From Abelmoschus esculentus (taxonomy: Eukaryota; Streptophyta; Magnoliopsida; Malvales; Malvaceae), in the NCBI GenBank assembly GCA_035048815.1, contig JAUCBN010000003.1, forward strand, positions 26,086,001-26,150,000: 64,000 nucleotides of DNA. Reading direction: 5' to 3'. The notes under the pieces were generated by a model, which was not told where the DNA came from, searched no databases, and worked only from the letters and a program-made list of their open reading frames with translations. Of this stretch, positions 11,378 to 24,299 are shown piece by piece. Both the position numbers and the translations under genes were made by a program. Within the stretch, counting starts at the first letter, position 1. Every line of letters starts with the position of its first letter.

Positions 11378-13384
11378 TTATTTAGCAAACCGCATCGTCC
11401 ACTCGGCAGCTATTTCATCGTGTTTAGCTTTGTCAGCTAAGTACAAGCGAGCAACACCAGAGATGAGAGGAGTATCTGTCATAGAAAAGGAACAGGCATA
11501 TCTTCAGCATGATCATGGTATATTTTACTTGAGCAAACTCATGATATTTGAAGCGGTTGTAGTATTGCAACTTCATTTTTGTTTAAGAGCTTAAAGAAGA
11601 CAATATTGTGAAGTGTCGAACACAAGTTCAAGAGTATTGAGGAACTTACATGGCTCGGGGTTTGTGAAAATTGCTCTGATTGCAGTTAGAACTTTTGTAA
11701 TTGTTAGGGCAGGGCTCCAACTATCCTTCAAGATGTCTAAACTAAGATTGCCAGCAGCATCGACATTGCAGTGATATATTCGAGTTTTGAATACTACCTG
11801 AAAAATGATACAAGTAATCACAAGGGAAAAAAGTATGGAAGTAACGCAAAAAAATTTATATATTCAAAATTCCATAGAAAATCTACCTAAAGGAAGCATC
11901 AAGCTGTATGTAAAATAGAAGAAATTTGTTCAGCATTACACGTGCCGATGCAGTCCTCTCATGTATAAATAGAACCTCGTTTATTTGTCTGAACTTCGAG
12001 TTCAAAGTAAAATTCTCAATATTCACAATACAATCTAGTATCAGTCTACTTCACAGCAAGGATTATAGATTTTGAATGCTAATATAAATTCGGAACTGAC
12101 AATACATACTCTCCTAAATCCGCACACATCTAGCATGCTCATGAACCTTCTAACAAGTTGAAGGTTTTTGAGCACTTGCACTTGGGAGAGGAAAGTGTGG
12201 CACTATTTAGTTATTGTCAAATTCTCGAAGCAAACCTGGTGTGGATCCAGGTAAGTAAGCAGGCAACGAATAAATTAGGATTTGTCGAGTCTAATTCTTT
12301 TATTGGCGCTTGCTGAACCCCACAACTATATGAAATCTATACAGAAATAACTAGAATACCACACATACTATAGATTTAATGTGATTTCCGTTTTACCGTA
12401 TAGAAACAAGGCAAATGGTAGTCAAAATATATGTCCTCATGCATCAAGGACCTTCCACTTTCATAAAACACCCCATCACCCTCTCCCTCGAGCATGATTA
12501 AAAACTCGAGCCGCAATAGAAAGAGAATGAAAACGCAAAAAGGTGCAAGAGGAACAAGAAAAAAGATATGAAACCATAAATCATGAGTCGTTGATCCAAA
12601 GAGCAATGTTAGACAACAAAAATATTGTTTAAAGATCTTCGACAATTCGACTAATGAGAATACCTTGGGAGGTTGAAAGGGATAATCACTTGGAAATGTT
12701 ATGTCAAGGAAGAATATGCCACCTTGGTATGGTGTTCCTACAAACATGAACATTAGGAAGCTTGTCAATATAGCCGAGTAACCTTTTCATAAGACGATCG
12801 ATTCGAGAAGCTAGAATCGAAACTAAACTCACTCAAACATGCATATGTTACCAAGAACACATTCACAAAACTTTTCAATTCTTTGTTTCTTCTAAAGGAA
12901 TCTGTAATTTGTGTTAAGTTCAACTAATTTTGCCTGCAGCTTTTCAACCTTTCTCCTTTAGAACTAATCGAGTAAGTTTTAAGTTAAAACTCAAACACAA
13001 TGGAAATTACTACAGAACAGCAGATTCAAGCATGAAAACAAGAAAAACATGTAAATTCAACAAAACCCAATCTTAGAAAAGCAAGAATTACTCAAGAGAT
13101 TTAGCAACCACCCATTTCTCAGCATTAAAAAAGAAAAAGAAAAGGCAGAGAGAGAAGAAGAGTTGTAAACCAGGAGGACCAATGATGGTGGCGACCCAAT
13201 GGAAGAGATTGTCACCCTTAGGGGCGGCAGAGCAATGGGGAGGAGGGTCAGAGTTGAGCTCCGACATCTCCCTCTGTATCCTCTTCCCTGAAGCTGACAC
13301 CGAGGTTGTTGAAACCCATGTTCCACCGGCTGCTGTCGCTGTTATTGAAGACGATGATGGTTTTCCGCCGCCGCCGCCTATCAT
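11378..13384 (-). CDS. COP10: COP10-type ubiquitin-conjugating enzyme variant
   Basis: Four exons on the minus strand: 13384-13171, 12737-12664, 11797-11650 and 11475-11378. They splice in frame to 177 residues (Arabidopsis COP10 has about 182). A Gly/Ser/Thr-rich N-terminus of about 30 residues precedes a complete E2 (UBC) fold starting at SGKRIQREM. The catalytic cysteine position is serine (Ser115 in NLSLDIL, where active E2s have a Cys before LDIL), and the HPN triad reads HCN (105-107). Both changes are typical of COP10, an E2 variant that with DET1 and DDB1 forms the CDD complex. That complex assists ubiquitination and represses photomorphogenesis in the nucleus. The protein is therefore expected to bind E2/E3 partners but not form a ubiquitin thioester. 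The last exon encodes LYLADKAKHDEIAAEW, the usual UBC C-terminal helix. The orthology call is from memory of the family. Confidence 0.88.
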
Positions 13385-13439
13385 TTTTGTGATCTCCCCT
13401 CAGTCTTCTTTTTGTTGTAATGAAGGAAACATCTAATTT

Positions 13440-14545
13440 CTTACTATATGTTTCGCTCTGTTACAAATTCTCAGCCGATCAGAACACTGAATCCGATCTC
13501 TCATTCTGCTTTCTGGTTGGATTAATTTAAATCTGCTGTTGATAAGCTAAAAAATAAAGGGATAAAGTAACTTTTAGTTCCTAAATTTATAATCTTTTCA
13601 TTTTGATCACTATATATTTTTATCCACGTTAGTATTGGAATTTGTTTTCTTCATTTGGTCCCCAAATTTTGGTTCAATTTTAAGTTGATCTTGTGACATT
13701 CTAAAATTAGAGATAGTAACGGGTTAGGTTGAGTCAGATTTTTAAACACCACTCAAATATTTTTTAAAAAATCCCAACCAAACCTGTAAATAAATACCCT
13801 AAACTCGATTTCAGTCCGACCCAACCAATAGAAAAAAAAATAATTTTAAGAACTTAATTGTAAGAAAATACGTTTAGGAGATTTAATTATAAAAATTTAT
13901 AATTTTAAAGACTAAATTCTAAATAAAAAATAATTTCAATGATCTAATTATAAAAAAATAGAGATATGAGTATTATTATAAATATCTTTAAAAAATTTAA
14001 GAAAAAATTACATAGTTAGTCATTTTTAGTCCCGAATCAGGAGTATAATATTTTATACCGTAGACTCAATCCCTCCCTCAGCAAAAACTCAATCTGAACC
14101 TTATTTTTTATTAAAAAATTTGATCCGATCAGATCAAAATCTGACCGAATCGAATAAAATACTCATCCTATCGAAATTTGTGTCACCATTAGTTAAAAAT
14201 TAAAATATTATATAAAAAATACCAATTCAAAGAAAACCCCATTCCATATGTTGTTTTTTAATTAAGTGCAGATTGTACAAACAAGCAAAATAGACAGCAG
14301 CGAGCTAGAACATAAAATAAATACAATATGAAGAAAACAAAATCCAAGTCTACTTATAATGTCCCTAAAAAACCATGGCTAGAAATGGCAGCCTACTTGC
14401 TAACTCCACAGCAGATGATTCAAACAGGAACCAACAATGGTGAAGGATGAATCTGTAACAGATTAAAATGACCATCGGTTACCGTGGTCCGTTGCTCACG
14501 GATTTCATTGCATAACCATTTTCGGACATAACAAGGTTTCCGGTG
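13440..14545. other. Intergenic stretch upstream of COP10-like, downstream of the glucanase
   Basis: 13385-13560 should contain the COP10-like leader and promoter. 13560-14260 is AT-rich dispersed repeat material. 14270-14545 is the likely 3' UTR of the minus-strand glucanase gene. No other gene was seen. Confidence 0.45.
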
Positions 14546-17218
14546 TTATAGCAAGATCATGAAAAGACAAGCTGCTGAGATTACGAATCGAATCTTCGAC
14601 ACCGAAAGTTTTGGACTCTCCCCCATTGGACTTACTGGACCAAATGCTCCGGCAGGGAAAAGGCCTCTGCCGGTATTCGAATTAGAACTGTTTCAAGGAA
14701 AGAAAAAGGTCATGATCCTACATAAGGATGTGCTGATATGGAACAATGTGAAAGGTTTTTGAGCCTCACCTTCCTGTAAATATGCAGGATCTGTAACCTG
14801 CACAAGTTATCCAAAAATGAAGTAATTAGCCAAAAATATGGTTGATGTGGCAAAAGATGGGGTTCACGAAGAAGTCGATAATTCAATCGGATTTTTTCGG
14901 AACTCCAGAAAAGCCATTGTTAATCTGATAGATGCAGTACAGCACTATGGTACTAATGCAGTATCATTGACCAACTCGGGTTTTCGAAGTTTTCTCAATA
15001 TTTTTTAAGAGCCTGACTGCCTGAGTGAAACTTTAAACACAAGTAAAGAATCACCGGAAAAAATAAGACAAACCCAAGAAACATTAGACCATGAATTATT
15101 CAGGTTTGTAGGCTTTAGCTTCAAAATGTTATGTTTCTTTCCCTAAAATGATTCCTATAAAAGCGTTGTTCGAACGGAGAGCTGCTAAAAAACTATCAAC
15201 TTCCTTTTAAAGCATATCTAGGCACTGATATTCTATCATTTTTCACCCTGCTAGCTAAAACAGAAAGTTAAATTCTACTCAAGATCGATAATGATGCGAA
15301 AACTCGTCCTACTTACTTGGATCATTAGAGGTAATTGTGGCAGTCCCATCAAAATCACATGTCCCGCCAACACTGTGCATTTTTTGATAATAATCGTTGT
15401 AAGCATAAGATGCATGGTTCTTGATGCTATTTGGGAGATAACATGGCTGTCCAGATTGTATGACACTGCAATTGGCCTGACCTTGCCCGCATGCCCAGTT
15501 AAGTCCATCTTGCAACTTATCTTCACTGGCGTCGTCTTTTGCCACACAGAAAACTGTAGAAGAATTTCCCATAATCTGACCAGAACCACTCAAACTCAAA
15601 GGAAAAACAGCAGTGCCGTTTGTAGAAAGGATCCCCCAGTTCTTCTCGGAGACAGGCCCCGGTCTCTTGTCTTCATTAAACAATTCATAAATGTATGTGC
15701 TGATGGGGATATTAGGCCTACTGGGCGGACCTGAATTATTGGAAACCCGCCGGATCAAATTATTAATGAAGGTCCCAGCATTTTCCACAGTGGCATCAGG
15801 TTCATTCGGTCCGCCTTGCGAAGGCCATCCTGTTTCTGTGACAACAATAGGGATCCCGGAAAAGTTGAGAGCATCCATAGAATAATAGGTTGCATCAACC
15901 ATTGCATCAAACATGCTGTTATAGTGAAAGAGTGTGTTCGGGTCAACAATTTGTTTGACGGAGGGGAGTTGCTTGAAAAGTGCATAATCAATCGGAAATA
16001 TGCCATTTCCATTAGTGTAACCATAATAGGGGTATGCATTCAACATAAAATAGGAGTTGGTGTTCTTCAAAAACTGAAGAAGCTGGTTTATTGTAGAGTT
16101 TGGTGAGGAATTAAAGGCAGCGGTAGAGGGAGGGAAAGGCTTGGGGATGATGTCTAAGGATTGGGGGCTCGAGACTTTAACATGCGAATTTAGATCGGAA
16201 GCAACGAGAGCTTTATGAAGGTTGTTCATAGCAGTAACTAAAATCGGCGCAAGATGAGGGACTGAGGAAAGAACCTCACTGCCAACAGCAATAGCAGTAA
16301 TGTTGGTTGCAGGGACATAGGACGCAACGTTTTTGTTGACCCAGGCTGCTGCTACAGATGCGGATTGCCCGATTCCTAGGACTTCCTCATTTGTCACACC
16401 AACTGTTACTTCAATCCCACTGCCAGAAAGGGCTTTCAGCATGTGAGAGTCGGCATCATAAAGCCGAACATGAGTGATCTGATGGTCTCTGATAATGGAA
16501 ACAACATCCAAAGCTGATGGCATGTTGGAAACATCTGTGCCTATGTTTACCCCGACGAATGCACCTATAAAGTCAATACTCTGTCAGTAAGGAAGGGCCA
16601 GAAACACTACGACCGTGACATTTTCTTATGGAGATTAACTAACATTAAGAAGACGCTTGTAACTCAAATGAAAGAACAAATTGCCCCATCAGTTGATTTA
16701 CTTCCTTTAGACAATCCCAGTATTTGTCTCAATTATTCCCCACAATTCAAGAAAACAGATACTCTTCGGTTTAAACCCGAGAAATGTTCAATACATAAAC
16801 AGAAATGAAAACAGAACATAAGCATTTCGATTTTCAATAGTCTCTAGATCTTCTAAAGCATGTCTGATAGGCAACTTCTAAATACTAGGACAAGAAAACA
16901 CAGACTGAACCTATTCAAAGTATTTATTACCACTTACCATGACTAAAACGGTTTCGTCAGTGGTAAAATTAATTATAAAAATCTCATTAACAAGAAGCAT
17001 TGTATAAACTGTTATAATTTTTATAGCTGATGCTCAGAGATTCGAAGGAAAAACCAACCCCAAAAGTAATATAGCAGACCTGAATAAATACTAAGCTTTC
17101 AAATAGAATATGGAATAAAAGATAAACCATCAATGAAAACTTCTACATTACCTAGCACATTGGCGTACATGCCGAACAGAACCAGAAGAATGCTTCCAAA
17201 ACATCTGACCGGAGTCAT
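14546..17218 (-). CDS. GPI-anchored glucan endo-1,3-beta-glucosidase (GH17 plus X8/CBM43)
   Basis: Four exons on the minus strand: 17218-17152, 16564-15317, 14797-14770 (28 nt) and 14687-14546. They give 494 residues in frame. Residues 1-23 are a signal peptide (hydrophobic ILLVLFGMY). The GH17 domain runs from about 24 (AFVGVNIGTDVSN) to 345. The catalytic residues are Glu119 in AVGSEV (acid/base) and Glu266 in VVTETGWP (nucleophile). A cysteine-rich X8 domain at about 361-443 binds beta-1,3-glucan. A Ser/Gly/Pro linker and a hydrophobic C-terminus (FVISAACLFMILL) form a GPI-attachment signal. The product should act at the plasma membrane, cell wall or plasmodesmata on callose. It resembles the Arabidopsis glucosidase 2/3 type. 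The main exon by itself reads into a TAG inside the intron through a perfect GTAAGT donor, so a one-exon model would miss both ends. Confidence 0.9.
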
Positions 17219-18850
17219 CTGATCATAAAAAAAAAATCCAAACTTAATGAGCTGTCTCGTGCTGTTTACTCTCAGCCGGAGCTTAGATAGTAATGTTCTG
17301 CAATCAAAAGTAAGAATCAGATATAGGAGCCAATAGCTAGTAAATGCCGAGAACTATTCGAATAAAACAAAATAAACTCATAAATACCACAATAAAATGC
17401 ATACACACATCTTTTATGCAAGGATTGATATAACTACAAGCTTGAAAACAACTCTGCTCTTGGGGCACCAACTCTAACAAAAAAATCAAGAAGACAAGTT
17501 CAATCATGCTAACTATGCTAGCCAACTAATGAAGAGAAGAACAAATTCGGAAAACATTTGCGTTCGTAGTACTTTTGCTCGAAGTTGAAAAGTAGTGTTA
17601 CATATGATAACTATGTAGACGACACCAAATTCAGCAACAGAAAGATGAATTGATCATATCCACATGAGACCTTTCAAAGCACATTGTCAAGGAATGCACC
17701 TTCATGTATTACAGACCATGGAAAACAGATATCAACCTCATTTTTTCTGGTACAAGATATCGATATATTCCGACTCCTTACAAATAAATAAGTAAAACAT
17801 AATATTATTTAACTGCATTAACCCTCAGTGAACATGCAGTAGACATTATGTGAAGCGAAATCTTAGTCTTAGCAGGAGTAATTAGGTCCAGACCAGACTT
17901 CCAAAGTGGTTTCAAAACCCCTTCTGCGTCTAATTTTGCACATCAAGGCCGGTATTTTACACAAAAGAAAAGCTGAAACATTTATGAAGAGAAGCTAAGA
18001 AACTAAAATATCTAAAAACACCCTTTCACATTCTGAGCATACAAAAGCCATTAATGGCAAGCAATGCAAGCGTGAAGAAGAGTCTAGTTCCAAAAACCCC
18101 AGATGCAAAGAACCCCCAAAGTTGCTTTCTTTAAAACTACCAAGTATCCAACTCCACTAAACAAAACTACCCAACTAAAGAAATCAAGAGAAGGAAGTTC
18201 TAAAGTACCTAATCCAAGTTCCCCAAGCTGCAAACAAAAGAACTCTGGGGAAAAACAGAGAGAGAGAGAGCTGTAAAGCTTCAGCTGATAAAGAAAAGAT
18301 CTCTCATTTACATTCTTAAGAAAGAAAACATCAACATACATTTACAAGTAGGGAAAAAAAAGCAATACACCAACAAAAGAAAAAGAAAGGAAAGTTTTTC
18401 AGATTCAGAGTTGAGAAAGAAACCTGTGTGAATGCAGCTTGGTTTTGTTTGAACTTTGAGGTTACTTCTGAGTATGCAGTGAGTGTTTTTGAAACAAAAA
18501 AAAGGCTTGTTGGTGCGTTGCAACTCTTTGTTGGTTTCTGGATATCTTTTTTCTGCACTAATTTATTATGAAATGGAAAATTTGACAAAAGAAGAGTATA
18601 GGAGCAGCAGAATATTTGCTCGGGAGACTGTACAGTAAATTAATGAATGAAATTAATTTAATTAATTAAATAAAAAGTAGAAGCATCGAGTCTGTCGCCA
18701 TGCGTTTTGTTGTTAAAGTCATCGTGTCATGTTTTTTTATGAAAAGGAAAGCGATCAAAGCAGAGGTTGTAAACAGCTGGGGGGGTTAGGTACTACGAGA
18801 CAAGGAGGCTTTCTTTTTTTTCTTGTACAAAACAAGTTCTTCACTGATCA
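17219..18850 (-). other. Leader and promoter of the GH17 gene
   Basis: There is no coding sequence in this 1.6-kb stretch. 17219-18560 has the composition of a leader with intron(s): AC..CT-type borders occur on the plus strand but I could not choose a unique set. 18230-18560 contains GA/CT-rich runs typical of plant 5' leaders, and 18600-18850 is the likely core promoter region. Confidence 0.4.
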
Positions 18851-19128
18851 CTATTATCTGCTGGGTAAAGTTAGATTAAAAAAATAATTTTTATCTTGAG
18901 AAAAAAATAAAATAAATTATAAAATAAAATTTTAAATAATTTATAATTTTAATAATTAATAAATTTATTTTAAGTTTAATTTAAATTTTTTAATTATATA
19001 TGATGTGTATCACATATGAAAAATATAGATTATATATATAGTTACAGAAAGGTCTTTAAATTGAAAGTAATTAATATTATAATATCATAAATATTTATAA
19101 TTAATTTAAACAATAATAAAAATTACAC

Positions 19129-19262
19129 GAACCCTATAACCCAAGTGGTTAAAAGAATAATTGTTGTTCTTGGAGGTCACGAATTTAAGCACCAGTGATG
19201 CTAGCAGAGTGATTGAACGATCAATGTCAAATAGTAGAATGGTATATTTTAGAAAAAGTATA
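19129..19262 (+). mobile_element. tRNA-derived SINE, copy 2
   Basis: Same order as the other copies: GAACCCTATAACCCAAGTGG (A-box region), GGTCACGAATTTAAGCACCAG (degraded B box), then GATTGAACGATCAATGTCAAA. The 3' end is diverged after about 19260 and no tail is clear. Confidence 0.6.
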
Positions 19263-19842
19263 AATCAAAGTATACCGACAATCGTTTGATCTAACAGATA
19301 AGGACGAATCTAAAATTTTATGTAGGGGTGAGTGTATGCTATCAAGAAGTTATATTAAAAATGTAAGGCGTAAAATTACAAGAGTTTAAGAGGTACATAA
19401 TTATATTATAAAAATACAAAAAATATATATAATATAAAAAATTAAAATTTTTATTAAATAAATATTCACTTAATAAAAATAATAAAATATCTATTTAATT
19501 AATTGATTTTATAAATAACCACGTAAATAATTCAAGATATAATTTCTCGTATTTGTGTGATCTTCCCTCCAAAAGTGACTCAAATTTTGATGGAAGGGTT
19601 GTAAAAGCCTATAACGTTTCCATTTCTCTTTTCCTTTTAGAACGTGAAAGGCAATTAAAAGTCTAAAAGTTGAAAAGAAGAAAAACTAAATAAACATACG
19701 ATATATCATTTTAATTTTGAATCTTTTATGAAATATACATTGATATATATCGTACATTATTAATTATATCGAAGTTTAATAACACATAATATTTGTATAT
19801 ATCTTAAGAGGCATGATAATACCATAAGAGGCATTGGCATTG
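19263..19842. other. AT-rich gene-free stretch
   Basis: No gene, terminal repeat or other defined feature seen. Confidence 0.4.
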
Positions 19843-19850
19843 TCATTGGT

Positions 19851-20347
19851 TAGGGGTGAGTAAAATTCGACTCGATTCAAAAAAAAATGAATAACTTGAC
19901 TCGTTTTAACTCAATTTGATATTTATAGACTCGATTCGATTTTAAAAAAATTCAAATAAAGTTCGAGTTATAAAATGAAAATTCGAATAACTCAAAATTT
20001 TTAGTAATTAAAAGATTAATTTTTAAGTTTGAGACGAGTTTATCATTTTCTTATGATATATATACATTGATATATAAAAATATAAAAAAATATTGCTACA
20101 TATGAAAAATATATGTTACATATGAAAAATATATGTGTACATATCTTATGTGATTAGAGAAAATCCTTTAAATTGGAATCAAATCATGCTATAACATGAT
20201 AAATAGTTACAATTAAATATTTATAGGAACTTGAAAACTCGACTCAATCCGAAAAAATTTTAAATAAAATTTAAGTTATAAAATATGACTCATTAACTCG
20301 AATAACTCAAAACTTTTTGACTCGATTTGATCGAATACTCTCTCCTA
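19851..20347. mobile_element. hAT-like element, GAGTCGAGT family, copy B
   Basis: It starts TAGGGGTGAGTAAAATTCGA and ends GATCGAATACTCTCTCCTA, imperfect inverted ends. Flanks TCATTGGT (19843-19850) and TCATTGGC (20348-20355) are an 8-bp duplication with 7 of 8 matches. The interior is AT-rich with ACTCGATT and AATAACTC blocks shared with copies at 5.8, 28.0 and 36.9 kb. There is no coding capacity. Confidence 0.75.
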
Positions 20348-20355
20348 TCATTGGC

Positions 20356-21600
20356 ATCGGCCAATCAAGGGACCATACCAAATCAGAATAACCGTGGGAC
20401 TGGGAACTGAAACCGCGTTTCACAAACAGTGTTTTGCTGACCGTTGAGAGTGAGACACGGCTTTGTTGTAAAAGTTTCCCTTTTAGATAATCATATTAGA
20501 TCTCGATTATTTCGTAAATAAGTAAGTCTAACTAAAATTACAATTAGGGTATATTTAAATAAGTTTAACTAAAATTACAATTAGGGTATATTTAGTTTAT
20601 GAAATATAAGATTATCTTTAAGAATAAAATTCTTAAAATATGATATTACTTGATATATTAGTGAGAATATTATCTTACATTATTTGATTTATTTGGTAGA
20701 AATATAAGATCGATGAAATATAAAATTATTTAAAAATAAATTTTAACAAAATTTTCTTACGAATATTTTATTTTAAACCGTTTAAATTTATAATATTAAA
20801 TTAAAATTATATAATTATTTTTTACAACAATTAAATTTTAGAAGAACTGTACGTTGATTTTTTAGTTATTAAAATATTTATATAAATTATTAAAAAATAA
20901 TTTAGAGTTAACTCGCCTTAGTATTATAGTATTTTTTTTTCTTAAATGGACGTTATTTTATTAATAATAATCGAATTTTTTTAACAAGTATTTTTAACTA
21001 ATTTTTTAATTCAAAAATAAATTAAATTCGTAATTTTAAGTTTTAACATATTCAATATTAAACTAAATTCAAGTAATCTTTAACAAATTATGTTAGTTTC
21101 CTTTACATAAAATTAAAATTCAAAATCTGGTACAAAATATGAAGCCTATACTTAAATTATTTTTATCAATAAAGAATGCCTTTATTGAATATAAAAGTAA
21201 TATAACAATGCTAATCCAATATCTTCATTTATATATTTTATTGAATATTTTTATAGTTATATAATGTTTCATAGACAACGTTACTTGGTTCTCGATATTC
21301 ATGTTTTATATAAAATTGACGTATTAAAATCATATGTATTTATGGAGTAAACGGTCGGTCCATTAAATTATTTACTATTGGTTTATTAATATATATATTT
21401 TTATTCTCTTACAACCTCTTAAATCATATGCTAGTTTAGAATTAAAATTTAAATATAAAATATCATATGCTAGTTTATAGGAATCACTAACACCTGCATA
21501 ATTTCACAAGTTGTCCGATAAAAAAGGGTTCACCAACTAACTGTGGGCAACACAGTTGCTCAACTTCAGTACAAGAGTACTGATTAATTTAGGGACTTAA
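20356..21600. other. AT-rich intergenic stretch with a short tandem duplication
   Basis: No gene seen. At about 20521-20598 a 39-bp segment beginning TAAGTCTAACTAAAATTACA is repeated twice in tandem with one or two changes. The rest shows no structure that I can support. Confidence 0.45.
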
Positions 21601-21749
21601 TAAAGAATATCTCAGCAGCATGAACTCACATGTCGGAGTCCGACATGATCGGTTGGACTCTAAAAGCAAAGAAGTTATACCAAGTTGTGTTTAAACACCA
21701 GCCTCCATCAAATACACAAAACATTACAAAAGATGACACACCACAAATA

Positions 21750-24098
21750 TCATGGACTGGGAGACCTGTCTCCATTTACTTCCCTCTTGTACTCTTCATG
21801 GTTGGGACTTCGGCTTCTGACCGGGCTTGCAACTTCTCGTGGGCTGCGGCTTCTGCTTCGTCTTGGGCTATGGCTTCTTCCATGGCTTGGGCCTTGGCCC
21901 CTGTCTACACTCCGGCTACGGCTCCTTGAGCCGTTGTATGGTGGAGGAGAACGTGAATACCTCTCTCGACTGTAGCGTCCTTGGGGTGAAACAGATCTAA
22001 TAGAGCAAACATTCATAGAATGATGTCAACTTCAAGATACATGGCATAAACCTGTGAAGATAGATAATATTTACAATAATTTAGATTTGAGGAAGAAACA
22101 AGTCTACTACCTTGAGTAATGCCTATCTTTAGGAGGGGAATAATCACGACTACGAGACCTGTATCTTCCCTGACGAGGTGGAGAGCGAGAATAACGAGGT
22201 GAACGAGAGTATCGAGGAGGGGACCTTCTCCTATCACGATATCGACCTCCTCTGAGACAGAGAGCGTGGAAGTTGAGAAACAAGGAAAAAGCATAACAAT
22301 TTTCTCAAGACATGTAAAACAAATCCAAATTTTACCAAGAAATTTCTTTGTTCCAGGGGATTTATGGATATGTTTAGCAGAAAAAATTTACACAAACATA
22401 CAAAATTAAATGACAACTACATATCTTTTAATTGTTATAGGATATTTAAAAAATTCAAAACTTATGAGATCAGGAGTAGAAATGCTGAAGTGGATGCAAG
22501 TTAATAGATTATTATGCAACACTAATTTATTTGGAAGTTGGACAACAAAGTAAATTCCCCTTAAAATAAAGGAAGCAAAGTGTTTCTATAACCATCTGAA
22601 AACATTAGCTACAGCTCAGTAGATATACTGGAAAGCATACCTTCCTCGCTCTCTGTGCCTCATTTCAATTGGTTTCTTCCTGTTTTCTTCAGCAAAGACA
22701 ACAGTCAACTCACGACCAAGAAGAACCTGACCATCCATCTGGAACTTGGCTTCAGTAGCATCAGAAGGATCAACATATTGGACAAAACCAAACCCTCGAG
22801 GTTCCCTGAAGAATTACATGAAAGCGTCACCACAAAGAAAAGGAGGAAAATAAAATCTAACAAGAACACCATACCGTCCAATAATCTTTTCCAATGATAT
22901 TCCAACATAATCCCCAGTAATATGGAAGATCATCATAAGCATGAAAAAGCAAGCACTTGCCTGCTAACCTTGCAAGTATCAGTTTAAAGATCACTTGAAA
23001 TTCTTCAAGACTTGGAAGTTGGAACATCTTCACAATGTATTCAAACCAACACTCTTCCAATCGTCACTACCCACTAACATCATCTTCAAAAGAACTCTAA
23101 TTACTTGATTGATGTCTTCAAAAGTTTAGTTTCACTGTTAAACCTCAAGAACTTCAATTAACACACACAATTTGTGATTAAAGAAGATTATACTTAAAGA
23201 ATGCCCGGACATCAGAATCGATATTCAGATGAAGGAACATTGGCAGGACGTGTTTGGTACAAGCATAGAGAGAAAACAGATTAACTTTTAAAACTTTGCT
23301 CAAAAACCCCACAAATTAAAGAGAAATTTGAATAATAGCAAATTTCTAGATAGACAACCTAAATGGAACATCGAAGTTCTGAAATTTCTATACCAAAGGA
23401 AATCATAAAAATTGTATGAAAAACGAAGAAATCATAGAAATGGAAAGTAAAAAGTTAACAGGTTAGAATTTCTGTTGTTCCAAAAAGAATGAAAGGTAGC
23501 CAAACCGCGGTAAGGTAAAAAGAACATATCTAAACAACTGAAATATTCATATGGCGCCATATAAATATCCTTACCCAGTATAATAATCCTTAGGCAGATA
23601 AATGTCCTTAAGAGGGCCAAATCTTTCAAATGGCCTGCGAAGGTCTTCTGGCCTGCAAAAGCAAAAATCAAATCTGAATGATTCTGGTGGAAAGCGAATA
23701 ATCAATCGTTTCCCTCATTACATTATCAGAGACAAGCAGAACGAGCTGATAATTCACATAAAATAGATAATCTCCCCACTGAAACAATAGCTGCAATTCG
23801 ATGATTCATTCCACAGTGACAGGCCAAGATATCATACCACTCATCAAAATTGAGATGGAATAATAAGAAAAAATAGCAGAGAGAATATAATTTCCTACGA
23901 TTCAAAATTCAAAATGCATAAGACATGATAAATAAGATCTGAGAGCCAAAGAAACCTGCAGTCATGACGGAGGTTGCGAACCAAAAGGCTTGTAGGAAGA
24001 TCGCGAGCTCGACCACCGTAGCGGCCCCTAGGGCTAGGACTCCGCCCTCTGCGGCCGTAGCCTCTTGGCGGAGATGGTGTATAACTCCTGCCTCTCAT
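21750..24098 (-). CDS. SR splicing factor of the SCL30A/SCL33 type
   Basis: Five exons on the minus strand: 24098-23956, 23652-23575, 22805-22641, 22251-22111 and 21996-21750. They give 257 residues in frame. An N-terminal charged extension (MRGRSYTPSPPRGYGRRG) precedes one RRM at about 36-113, with RNP2 LLVRNL and RNP1 RGFGFVQY. A C-terminal RS domain is rich in RS/SP dipeptides (for example SRSRSRS and SPRRSRSRSPRE). The N-terminal extension plus a single RRM defines the plant-specific SCL subfamily. These nuclear-speckle proteins bind pre-mRNA and spliceosome partners such as U1-70K to influence splice-site choice. The 769-nt intron between exons 2 and 3 splits the RRM; the equivalent intron in Arabidopsis SCL33 is known to be alternatively spliced and autoregulated. 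I cannot separate SCL30A from SCL33 by eye. Confidence 0.9.
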
Positions 24099-24299
24099 TT
24101 AGGGGAGAATAAACTGAATAATAAAAACAAAAATATACCTATCTGCAAAACCCTAGTATGCAAATATCGAAGAAACCGAGTGGAGGCGGAGGTAGAAGAA
24201 AACGGTCGTGGATTGGTTGCGGCAAAGGCAGAGGTCGAGGGGTAAAGTTAGGGTTAGGAGAATGGGGATAATAAAGCTCTGGAATTTTCCATTTTGTCA

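Noticed and set aside
12376..12768. 130-residue minus-strand frame as a separate gene
   Set aside because: It contains COP10-like exon 2 read on into intron sequence. Only the part 12664-12737 is coding.
15309..16523. The 404-residue frame as a complete GH17 gene
   Set aside because: It lacks a signal peptide and ends by reading through a perfect GTAAGT donor. Flanking exons supply signal peptide and GPI tail in frame.
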